From Dehalococcoidia bacterium (GTDB lineage: Bacteria > Chloroflexota > Dehalococcoidia > Bin125): DNA of 64,000 nt. The notes under the pieces are model-generated. The model worked only from the letters and a program-made list of their open reading frames with translations, searched no databases and had not been told where the DNA came from. The position numbers and the translations under genes were made by a program. Location: positions 124,001 to 188,000 of the forward strand of contig JAJDWB010000002.1 in NCBI GenBank assembly GCA_022825855.1, written 5' to 3'. This document shows positions 50,644 through 58,519 of the stretch, piece by piece. Every line of letters begins with the position of its first letter. Positions within the stretch are counted from its first letter, which is position 1.

Positions 50644-50692
50644 CTCTCCTCCCGCGCAGCGGAGGGAGATGTCACGGAGTGACAGAGGGGGG
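50644..50692 (+). repeat. Two-hairpin intergenic repeat, copy 2
   Basis: Between the metallophosphoesterase and VWA genes. A stem TCTC(T)CCTCC with GGAGGGAGA (9 pairs, one bulged T) around CGCGCAGC is followed by the hairpin GTCAC-GGA-GTGAC and the run AGAGGGGGG. This is the same order, reversed, as the element at 27489-27532. Confidence 0.7.
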
Positions 50693-50733
50693 CCGCTCCC
50701 CAGCCCGACCCGCCCCCGCGAAACGAGACGCTC

Positions 50734-53700
50734 ATGACCGCACAACCAGTCGAAGAGGCCCGCGAGGGACTGCGCCAGTTCCCGCCCGCGCTTGGCCAGG
50801 AGTTCGAGGGCGCGCTTGAAGCCGTTCAGCCGATCCTTGAGCCGGACGAGCTCGGTCAGTGGTTGAGCGACGGACTCGATATCGCCCGCCACTCGCTGAG
50901 GAGCTGGGAAGCCGCCTCCGAGTACTTCCGCGCCTCGGGCTTGATCCTTGAGCAGATCACCTACGACCGCATGCGCGAGTGGTGCGCGGTCGGCATCGAC
51001 CTGATGGAGACCTCGCCGGCGCTGTCGGGCGCGCTGTTCCGCGCCTCGCCGGCCGTGCTGCCGCACCTCTCGGTGCCCCAGGCCAACGACTGGGCCGCGC
51101 AGGGCAAGTCGCTCTACAAGGGCACGTGGAAGTCCGGTTCGCTTTCGGCCCAGTACTTCGACGTCTCGCCCCAGATCCTGCCCCATCTGCCGCTCTCCCA
51201 GATGCGGCTGCTGGTCGACCTGATCGACTCGCTCGCCTCGCACTCCTACGAGCTCGCTTCGGCCTGCCTGGGCATGGCGCCCGGCGTGCTCTCGCAGCTC
51301 GACCGCTCCGACCGCGCGCCGTTCCTCGAATTCGGCGGCATCGTCGCCCACACCGCCTGGGTCGACGCCCGCGTGTACTTCGAGCGCGGCCCGAGCGCGC
51401 TGCGCCAGGTCTCCGAGGAACAGCGGCCGCGCTATCTCTCGCTGGCCGGACAGGTCGCCATGCAGGTCGGGCGGCTTGGCCACCCGTACTTCATCGAGGC
51501 CGCCCAGGCGCTCTCGGAGGTCGACAAGGACATCCACCAGGGACTGCTCGAACTCTCCGAACAACTCGCTGGGCATTCCGGCGACGCGGCCATGGAGTTT
51601 CTCAAGTCGTCGCCCCGCGTCGCCAACCGGCTGGGCATCGACGACATTGCCCGTTGGCAGGAGTTTGGACTGCAGATCCTGCAGCAGTCGCGCGACGGCG
51701 GGGAGGCCTTCTTCCGGCTCGAGTCGGCCCGCGGCGAAGAGGTCATGGAGGCACTCAGCTCGCGCGTCGACCTGGATCGCGTTTCCGAGCTGATCCGCAT
51801 GTACTGCAAAGCCCTGACCGGCGTGGACGTCGGCGTCAAGGCCTCCGAGGAATTGACCGCCAAGGGCGTCGGCTGGGTCGACGAGAGCAGCCCCACGACC
51901 GAGGGCACCACCATTTATCTGCCCGAGAACGTCGAACGCTATCCGACCAAGGACGAGAACTTCGCCGTCTACAAGGTCTTCGCGACGCACCAGGCGGGAC
52001 GCCTGGAGTTCGGCTCGTTCGAGTACCAGTCCGACCTTGAACCGGTCCACTTCCCCGACGGACAGAATGGCGCCCATACTGCCACGCAGAATGGCCACGG
52101 CAACGGGGTCGCGCCTGCCGTCGTGGACGGCGAAGAGACCGAGATCCACACCGACATGGAGCGCTTCTTCGACCAGTTCGACGATCGCCGCCTCGCCCAC
52201 GACCTGTTCACCATCGTCGAAGACACTCGGATCGACACGATCGTCAAGCGCGAGTACGCCGGCGTCCGTCGCGCCTTCTCGCGACTGCAACAGGCCGCCA
52301 TCGATCGGCGACGGCCGGTCGAGGACATGCCCGCCCGCCAGGCGATGGTCGAGAACCTACTGCGCGCCTCGCTGGACGAGATCGGGCGCATCCGCTGGCC
52401 GAACGAGCTGGCCGAGGAAATGCGCACGCCGCTGCGGATCCTCAACCGGATCCGGCACGAGGGCGCGACCGTGCAGGACAGCGCCGCCGCGACCGCGCTG
52501 CTCTACGAGTGGCTCTCGCAGATTCCCAACGTCGAGCTCGACTCCGAGGACTGGTCCGACTTCGAGCAGGAGATGTCGGGCGAACCGGACAGCGGCGAAG
52601 ACTCGGACATGATGCCCGGCTCCGGATCGTCCGGACTCGAAGAGTCGTTCATGCCCTTCATGCCCGGCTCCGAGGAGCGGCCCTACGACAGCCCCGATCC
52701 GGTCGACTTCCGCGGCGACTTCAAGCCCGAGCTGGTCCAGTTGCTGATGAAGCTCAAGGGCGAGACCGGCTCCGGCGACGCGCCGCCGATCCCGCTGTCC
52801 AAGGAGCAGCTCCAGGAGCTGCTGGAGAAGTCCGTCGAGATTTCGATCAATGAGCTGATGGACATGGACCTGGCCGAATCGTCGGGCATGTTCCTCGACA
52901 ACCTGCTCAAGGAAGTCAACCAGATCCAGGGCGAGCGCCAGGAAGGCCAGCAGGCCATGGGCGACGACTCGACCGGCGCCGAGGACGGCGAGGAGTTGCC
53001 GGTCGAGGCCGCCTCGTTCTACTACGACGAGTGGGACTTCCGCGCCGCCGACTACAAGCCGCGCTGGTGCCGCGTGCAGGAACAGCGGGGCGAGTCGGGC
53101 ACGACCAACTACTACACCGAGACGCTGCACGAGCACACGCAGCTCGTCCAGGAGACGCGCAAGCAGTTCGAGATGCTGCGGCCCGAGCTGTTCCGCAAGA
53201 TGAAGCGGCTGACCGACGGCGAGGACTACGACCTCGACGCCGTGATCGAGTGGTACACGGAGAAGATCGCCGGCGGCGCGTCGGAGACCAAGCTGTTTTA
53301 CCGGCGCAACAAGGTCGAGCGCGACGTCGCGGTCGCCTTCCTGCTCGACGTCTCCGCGTCAACCGACGAGGAGATCCAGAAGCACCACGACCAGCGTCAG
53401 GACGACCAGTTCGACGACGACCCGCGCAAGTACCTGAGCTGGTGGGCTCAGCGCCGGGCCGAAGCCGCCCGGCACCCGGGCAAGCGGATCATCGACCTGG
53501 AGAAGGAAGCGGTGGTGCTGCTGATCGAGGCGCTGGAGACGATCGGCGACAAGTACGGCGTCTACGGCTTCTCGGGCTACGGCCGCGACAACGTCGAGTT
53601 CTTCGTCTACAAGGACATGGACGAGCCGTTCGGCGACCGGATCAAGGAGCGGATCGACAAGATTGCCCCGGTCCGTTCGACCCGCATGGGTCCGGCGATC

Positions 53701-54009
53701 CGGCACTGCATCTGGAAGCTGCAGAACACCGACGCCAAGGTCAAGATCCTGATGCTGCTCTCGGACGGGCGGCCGCAGGACCACGGCTACGGCCGCGACC
53801 GGACCGAGAAGGAATACGCGATCCACGACACGAAGATGGCGCTGACCGAAGCGCGCCGCGAGGGCATGGTCCCGTTCGCGCTGACCGTCGACCGGGCCGG
53901 GCACGACTACCTCAAGCAGATGTGCCAGGACATGGCCTACGAGGTCGTCGCCGACATCGAGTCGCTGCCGCGCCGCCTGCCGGCCCTCTACCGCCGCCTG
54001 ACCGGCTAA
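50734..54009 (+). CDS. Giant CbbO/NorD-type VWA-domain protein
   Basis: A 1091-residue partner of the MoxR/CbbQ ATPase. Residues 1-about 370 are helical repeats with recurring SP-x-x-L-x-x-L and W-x-x-x-G patterns (for example FRASPAVLPHLSVPQANDWAAQG, FDVSPQILPHLPLSQM). The middle has FAVYKVFATHQAGRLEFGSFEY and DDRRLAHDLFTIVEDTRIDTIVKREY, then a low-complexity acidic linker (about 610-660 and 740-760). The C-terminal VWA domain has the MIDAS DVSAS at residues 872-876 and LLSDGRPQDHGYG later. The size exceeds classical CbbO or NorD. It likely recruits a client protein to the ATPase. Confidence 0.82.
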   Translation: MTAQPVEEAREGLRQFPPALGQEFEGALEAVQPILEPDELGQWLSDGLDIARHSLRSWEAASEYFRASGLILEQITYDRMREWCAVGIDLMETSPALSGALFRASPAVLPHLSVPQANDWAAQGKSLYKGTWKSGSLSAQYFDVSPQILPHLPLSQMRLLVDLIDSLASHSYELASACLGMAPGVLSQLDRSDRAPFLEFGGIVAHTAWVDARVYFERGPSALRQVSEEQRPRYLSLAGQVAMQVGRLGHPYFIEAAQALSEVDKDIHQGLLELSEQLAGHSGDAAMEFLKSSPRVANRLGIDDIARWQEFGLQILQQSRDGGEAFFRLESARGEEVMEALSSRVDLDRVSELIRMYCKALTGVDVGVKASEELTAKGVGWVDESSPTTEGTTIYLPENVERYPTKDENFAVYKVFATHQAGRLEFGSFEYQSDLEPVHFPDGQNGAHTATQNGHGNGVAPAVVDGEETEIHTDMERFFDQFDDRRLAHDLFTIVEDTRIDTIVKREYAGVRRAFSRLQQAAIDRRRPVEDMPARQAMVENLLRASLDEIGRIRWPNELAEEMRTPLRILNRIRHEGATVQDSAAATALLYEWLSQIPNVELDSEDWSDFEQEMSGEPDSGEDSDMMPGSGSSGLEESFMPFMPGSEERPYDSPDPVDFRGDFKPELVQLLMKLKGETGSGDAPPIPLSKEQLQELLEKSVEISINELMDMDLAESSGMFLDNLLKEVNQIQGERQEGQQAMGDDSTGAEDGEELPVEAASFYYDEWDFRAADYKPRWCRVQEQRGESGTTNYYTETLHEHTQLVQETRKQFEMLRPELFRKMKRLTDGEDYDLDAVIEWYTEKIAGGASETKLFYRRNKVERDVAVAFLLDVSASTDEEIQKHHDQRQDDQFDDDPRKYLSWWAQRRAEAARHPGKRIIDLEKEAVVLLIEALETIGDKYGVYGFSGYGRDNVEFFVYKDMDEPFGDRIKERIDKIAPVRSTRMGPAIRHCIWKLQNTDAKVKILMLLSDGRPQDHGYGRDRTEKEYAIHDTKMALTEARREGMVPFALTVDRAGHDYLKQMCQDMAYEVVADIESLPRRLPALYRRLTG

Positions 54010-54039
54010 GCAGGCCCTCCCCACCCGCCCTCACCCTAA

Positions 54040-54060
54040 CCCTCTCCCTCGGGGAGAGGG
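54040..54060. repeat. Hairpin of the CCCTCACCCTAACCC type
   Basis: CCCTCTCCC and GGGAGAGGG form a perfect 9-bp stem with a 3-nt loop TCG, 31 nt after the VWA stop. It is preceded by CCCTCACCCTAA. This wording belongs to a repeat type seen in the spacers of many bacteria. It may also end transcription, although no T-run follows. Confidence 0.65.
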
Positions 54061-54138
54061 GATCCGGGCCAATTTTCGGCCGGTTCTGGCGCGTTGCGCG
54101 GATGTGGCGGTGTGGGTTGATGATTCACGGTTGGGGAT

Positions 54139-54168
54139 GTCAGATTTGGTCAGATTTGGTCAGATGTT
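54139..54168. repeat. 10-bp tandem array of GTCAGATTTG
   Basis: GTCAGATTTG occurs at 54139, again at 54149, and imperfectly at 54159 (GTCAGATGTT). The unit length and the TCAG(A/G)TTT core match the array at 29763-29832. Confidence 0.75.
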
Positions 54169-54378
54169 GTCGGGATATGGGTGGAAACGGGTGAGTCTGG
54201 TCGGCGCCATGCTGAGCCATGTCGGCTGAGGTCGGGTCGTTGGCTGGAGGTCATGGGTGTCTCCCGGGTTGCGGTCCGAAGCTGTGAGACCGGCGATTGT
54301 ATCAGGACATACGAGCGAACGGCGTGGTCGTGATGTGTCGGAGACGACCGTGGCAAGGCGGCGGGATACCATAGGTGC

Positions 54379-54726
54379 ATGTCACTTCTTGCAGGCACCC
54401 TGACCGGCGCAGGTATTGCTGCCGCGTTTGTCGCCACGCTGATCAACCAGGACTCGGTCGGCCTGTACATCGTCTGCGCCGTTGTTGCGGCGGCGGGCCT
54501 GCTGCTGATGCTGCTGCACGTCGCCCGGACCCGGCGCAGCCCGGCCGCGCCCTGGTACGCGCTCGCGCCGATGGCGATTGTCGTCGCGCTGCTGGGCATC
54601 GCCGCCTCGGGCGCGACCTGCGGGGTTGCCTGCATCGCCTGGGGAACGCCGGCCGCCGCCGCGACCCTCGCCGCGCCCGACATCCGAGGCTGGCTCGGCA
54701 AGCGACGGCCGCTCAAGCGGGTGTGA
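54379..54726 (+). CDS. Small three-helix membrane protein
   Basis: A 115-residue protein with three hydrophobic segments at about residues 3-21, 27-47 and 61-83, a basic loop (ARTRRS) and a basic C-terminus (GKRRPLKRV). A Cys pair in ATCGVACIAWG follows the third helix. No motif suggests a function. AGGTG lies ahead of ATG 54379. Two hairpins follow its stop. Confidence 0.5.
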   Translation: MSLLAGTLTGAGIAAAFVATLINQDSVGLYIVCAVVAAAGLLLMLLHVARTRRSPAAPWYALAPMAIVVALLGIAASGATCGVACIAWGTPAAAATLAAPDIRGWLGKRRPLKRV

Positions 54727-54739
54727 GCGTCACCACGTC

Positions 54740-54762
54740 ATACCCGCGCTTGCCGCGGGTAT
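54740..54762. repeat. Hairpin 1 in the convergent gap
   Basis: ATACCCGCG and CGCGGGTAT form a perfect 9-bp stem with loop CTTGC, 13 nt after the small membrane gene. It resembles the GTCATACCCGCG-type repeat and may act as a bidirectional terminator between the converging genes. Confidence 0.6.
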
Positions 54763-54804
54763 CTCGTCGATACCAGCAACACCGTCAGTGCCCAATACGG
54801 AGAG

Positions 54805-54828
54805 ATTGCCGCGACGGAGCGCGGCAAT
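54805..54828. repeat. Hairpin 2 in the convergent gap
   Basis: ATTGCCGCG and CGCGGCAAT form a perfect 9-bp stem with loop ACGGAG, followed by GACG. It is next to hairpin 1 and shares its size, loop length and position type. Confidence 0.6.
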
Positions 54829-54862
54829 GACGAGTTCATCCGCAGCGCCGCGAGGCTGTAGG

Positions 54863-54882
54863 AATGCGCAACAATGCGCAAC
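54863..54882. repeat. Tandem duplication AATGCGCAAC x2
   Basis: A perfect 10-bp unit occurs twice in a row, 4 nt before the end of the convergent permease gene. Confidence 0.7.
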
Positions 54883-54885
54883 CCC

Positions 54886-57800
54886 TCAGTTCGTCAGGCG
54901 GAGCTCGCGGTTGAGTTCGAGCTTGAGGAACCAGCGCCAGGTGGCCATGACGCCGATCACGAGGACGCCGATCAGTACGGCGAAGGCGATCCCGAGAATC
55001 TGCCAGTCGGTTTCGACCTGGAAGGGCGGCAGGACCGTGCGGCCCGATTCGTCAATCTCGAGGTAGGCGAGCAAGAGCAGCGAAATGCGGTTGCCCAGCA
55101 GCACGCCCAGGACGAGGCCGGTGCCGACGATGATCGCGTACTCGAGGAAGAGCTGGATGAGGATGCTGGCGTTGCCGACGCCGACCGTGCGGAGCAAGGC
55201 CATCTCCAGCCGGCGTTGACGGGCCGAGACCGCCATCGAGACGAGGAAGGCCAGGGCCAGCAGCAGCGAGATCGCGATGAAGGCGACCAGCAGGATGCCC
55301 GAGCCGCCCGCCGTGGTCAGCGGATCGCGGCCGCTCTCGTCCAACCGCTCGTCGCGGTCGATGAAGCCGCCCAGCGAGTAGCGCGGCAGGTTGAGTTCCT
55401 CCAGCGTGGCGGCGCGCAGCTCAGGGTCGTCGGACAGATCGAGCCAGGCCTCGGTCGGCGTGATCGAGGGCCGCAGGCCGGTCACGGTTCCGATGTGGAA
55501 CAGGGCGTCGTAGTCGACGACGATGAAGGACTGTTCGTCGGGCCGCAGGGTGGGGAAGAGCTCGACGATGCTGGCCACGCGGGCGCCCACGATGAACGAG
55601 TCGGTGCGCAGGGTGAAGCGATCGCCCTCTTCCAGCCGCTGCCGTTCGGCGAAGTCCTGGCTGACGATCGCGGGAATTGTGCAGCGGACGTTGCTGCAGA
55701 AGGCGGGATCGGCGACGTGCGCCGCGCGTCGGCCGGGGGACTGACCGACGCCGGGATAGAAGGCCATCACGTGCTCGCCCGAGATCGGGTCGGGGTCTTC
55801 CTCGAACTCGATGTCGTCGCCCGCGCCGCGCCGCTGGTCGTAAGTCAACCAGCCGCGATTCTCGAAGTCCTCGATCACCAGTTCCTGCCCGTCTGGCAGG
55901 ACGGCGGTGACGGCGTCGAAGTAGACGGTGGCCGGCTCGGAGGCGAACAGCCCCTGCGGTTCGCTCATCACGAGCGAGTGCAGCGTGAACGGTCCCGACG
56001 CGCCGAAGCTGACGATCTCGGACTGGAAGTCGATCTCCATCGCGGTCCAGGGCGTGCCGTCGGCGGGCATCTCAAGGCCGCCGCCGGTGAAGTAGCGCCC
56101 GTCGCCGTCGCGCACGCGGAACCACAGCGACTGATCGGTTTCGCCCTCGCCCACACGCACCCAGACGCGCAGGGTCTCGGTCTCGTTGGGGATGCCGACG
56201 CCGCGGCCGACCGGCGGCACGTCGATCGTGCCGATCAATTCTTCCAGGCTGAGCAGCGAGAGGTCCTCGCGGAACCACATCATCTCCACCGCCGCCCGCG
56301 GCTCCAGGGCCAGCACGGTCACGCTTGAGGTCGTGCCGACGCTGCGTCCGGCCGACACCTTGCCGCGGTGCACCGCCGCGATCTCCTCGACGCCCTCGAT
56401 CGGACCCAGCCGGCGCCGCACGCCGTTGGCGGTCGTATAGCCGCTCTCGCCCAGTCCGACCCGAAACTCGACCCCGTTGTCGTACTCGATCCGCTCCTCC
56501 AGCGAGCGTTCGACCGTGTCCGCATATGAGGCGGCGAAGGTGCCCAGCGCCGCGCCCAGCATCAGCAGGATCGTGAGCCGCGCCGCCGGGCCGACCGTGC
56601 GGCTCACGTAGCGCAGGGTCGAGGCCACCGAGAGCGGGAAGCGGTCGTAGGTCAGCCAGGCGAAGAATCGGTAGAAGTAGGGCAGGAAGCGCAGGATGAC
56701 CAGGGTCGCCGCCAGCGCGAACAGGATCGGCGTGCTCAGGAGCAGCGGATCGGCCGACAGCCCGCCGACGCTGTCGCGCTCGAACACGGTGCCCCTGAGG
56801 TCGGCCTCGAAGATCAGGCCGACCGCGACCAGCACCAGCGCGACATCGAGGAAGTAGCGCTGCAGCGCGTTCGGTCCAGCCGGCCGCGAGACGCCGCGCA
56901 GCCGCTCGGAGAGCACGCGGGTGCGACTGGCGATCACCAGCGGCGCGAGCGTGAACAGCACCGCCACGATCGCTCCGGCCGCGGAGAGCAGGAAGGCCAT
57001 GTCGGTCAGCGTCGTGGGGATCGTCTCGCCGCCGGTGAGCGGATCGAACACCGGCGTGTAGCCGAGCAGACCGATCACGCCGATCGCGATGAACGGCGCG
57101 ACTCCGGCGGCGATGATCGCGAGCAGAATGCCCTCGATCGCCGTGTGCGAGATCACCTGCCAGATCGAGGCGCCGCGCGAGCGCATCGAGAACAGCTCCT
57201 CGCGGCGCTCGGCGACCTGCACGCCGGAGACGATGACGACGTAGAACAGGGCGATGCCGACCACCTGGGCCAGCAGCATCAGGATCGGGACCTGGGTGAA
57301 GTTGAGGTCCTTGACGAAGGTTTCCAGCCGGGGCTCGATCGGCGAACGAACCGCGCCGCCGATCGAGCGCAGGTCCTCGCGCAGCAGGTCGAACGAGGCG
57401 CGCGTCTCGTCCAGCACGGCCACGTTGAGCTGGTCGGTGTCGATCTCCGAGATCCAGGTCGTGTTGACCAGGTAGCCGCTCATCACGGTCGGGATCGCGT
57501 CGACCAGCGTCTCGGGCGGCACGATCAGCGAGACGATCTGCGGGCGCGGAGTGCTGGTGTAAACGCCGGACTTGATCTCGCGCGGCACGCGCGACCAGAA
57601 GGCGCTCTCGGCATCGACAGGTTCGATCAGGCCGGTGATCACGATCGGGATCAGCCGCTGGACCAGCATCGTCGGTTCGCACGGCGGCCGCGGCGGAGGC
57701 GGCGGGCCGCCCGGCGGCGGATCGGGTTCGCGGTCGCATTCGTCCCAGCCGTCGACGATGTGCAGCTCGGCGCCCACGCCCACGCCGTAGGCGTGCGCCG

Positions 57801-58305
57801 CAGCGACCGGCATGGCCACTTCGATCCGATCGGAGAGCGCCTGCTCCGTGGTCAGCGCGGGCGGCTCGGGGAAGCGGCCCTCGCTCAACGTGACGTGCGC
57901 CTCCGCGCCCTCCAGCGAGGCGAAGTAGGCCGTCGGCGGGATGATCTGACCCTGCCGCGGGGGCAGGTCGATCCCGGTGGGCACGGTCGATTGGTAGCGC
58001 AGGCGTTGCGACTCGAGATCGCCGAAGCGCTCCGTGATCGAGTCCTGCGCGTAGGCGCGGGCCGAGTCGTTGGGCCCGCCGGCGACCGGCAGACCCCAGA
58101 GGTTGGTGAACATCTGCCGGCGCTCGGTCAGGTCCTCGCGCAGGCTGACGGTGAGCGAGAGATCGGACACGGCGCGGGTGTAGATCGTGGTCGAGGACAT
58201 CAACACGGCGGCCACGAGAATGCCGGCCGCAATCACGAGTTGCAGCCGCCAGCTATCTCGCATCCGCCGCAGGACAAAGCCGAACACGGCCCCGAACGAC
58301 TCCAC
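54886..58305 (-). CDS. Large FtsX-type ABC permease (MacB/LolE-like fold)
   Basis: A 1139-residue membrane protein with an N-terminal helix (about residues 20-40), an outer domain of about 300 residues, and helices near 350-370, 395-425, 435-465, then a second unit near 485-505, 525-545 and 570-600, another outer domain and three C-terminal helices (about 1005-1030, 1055-1085, 1105-1125). RREELFSMRSRGASIWQVISHT and ARQRRLEMALLRTVGVGNASIL are FtsX-type coupling segments. It starts at GTG 58305 with GAGGGG upstream. No ATPase gene is adjacent. A paralogue is divergent across 214 bp. Confidence 0.82.
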   Translation of the reverse strand: MESFGAVFGFVLRRMRDSWRLQLVIAAGILVAAVLMSSTTIYTRAVSDLSLTVSLREDLTERRQMFTNLWGLPVAGGPNDSARAYAQDSITERFGDLESQRLRYQSTVPTGIDLPPRQGQIIPPTAYFASLEGAEAHVTLSEGRFPEPPALTTEQALSDRIEVAMPVAAAHAYGVGVGAELHIVDGWDECDREPDPPPGGPPPPPRPPCEPTMLVQRLIPIVITGLIEPVDAESAFWSRVPREIKSGVYTSTPRPQIVSLIVPPETLVDAIPTVMSGYLVNTTWISEIDTDQLNVAVLDETRASFDLLREDLRSIGGAVRSPIEPRLETFVKDLNFTQVPILMLLAQVVGIALFYVVIVSGVQVAERREELFSMRSRGASIWQVISHTAIEGILLAIIAAGVAPFIAIGVIGLLGYTPVFDPLTGGETIPTTLTDMAFLLSAAGAIVAVLFTLAPLVIASRTRVLSERLRGVSRPAGPNALQRYFLDVALVLVAVGLIFEADLRGTVFERDSVGGLSADPLLLSTPILFALAATLVILRFLPYFYRFFAWLTYDRFPLSVASTLRYVSRTVGPAARLTILLMLGAALGTFAASYADTVERSLEERIEYDNGVEFRVGLGESGYTTANGVRRRLGPIEGVEEIAAVHRGKVSAGRSVGTTSSVTVLALEPRAAVEMMWFREDLSLLSLEELIGTIDVPPVGRGVGIPNETETLRVWVRVGEGETDQSLWFRVRDGDGRYFTGGGLEMPADGTPWTAMEIDFQSEIVSFGASGPFTLHSLVMSEPQGLFASEPATVYFDAVTAVLPDGQELVIEDFENRGWLTYDQRRGAGDDIEFEEDPDPISGEHVMAFYPGVGQSPGRRAAHVADPAFCSNVRCTIPAIVSQDFAERQRLEEGDRFTLRTDSFIVGARVASIVELFPTLRPDEQSFIVVDYDALFHIGTVTGLRPSITPTEAWLDLSDDPELRAATLEELNLPRYSLGGFIDRDERLDESGRDPLTTAGGSGILLVAFIAISLLLALAFLVSMAVSARQRRLEMALLRTVGVGNASILIQLFLEYAIIVGTGLVLGVLLGNRISLLLLAYLEIDESGRTVLPPFQVETDWQILGIAFAVLIGVLVIGVMATWRWFLKLELNRELRLTN

Positions 58306-58387
58306 CCAGACCCCTCACCGTTCTCGTGCTGACTGCCCACTGCGATTTCGCCGGGCAGGGTTGCAGGTGCGACTGAAGTGCCGACTG

Positions 58388-58412
58388 AGGCACTGAGCCG
58401 TCGGCAGTGCCT
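58388..58412. promoter_or_regulatory. Inverted repeat between the divergent permease genes
   Basis: AGGCACTG and CAGTGCCT form a perfect 8-bp inverted repeat around a 9-nt centre, midway in the 214-bp divergent gap. It is an operator candidate for joint control, or a hairpin in one leader. Confidence 0.4.
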
Positions 58413-58519
58413 AGTAGTCTACGTATGCAACGCGGTCGAACATACCCCTCGCGCGGCGGCGATGCTGAACTCGCTGCCGTCGGGCAGGAACCGAGCAGGA
58501 CGAGGCGGCAGCAGGCAGC

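Larger units (their letters stand above)
54010..54378. other. Intergenic stretch with hairpin and tandem repeats
   Basis: No gene is supported. It holds a 9-bp-stem hairpin at 54040-54060, GGCC inverted words around 54068-54082 and a 10-bp tandem array at 54139-54168. The latter part is G/T-rich on the plus strand and leads to a small membrane-protein gene. Confidence 0.55.

Noticed and set aside
50599-52290. 563-residue open frame on the minus strand opposite the VWA gene
   Set aside because: Shadow of the VWA gene; no motif and no ribosome-binding site.
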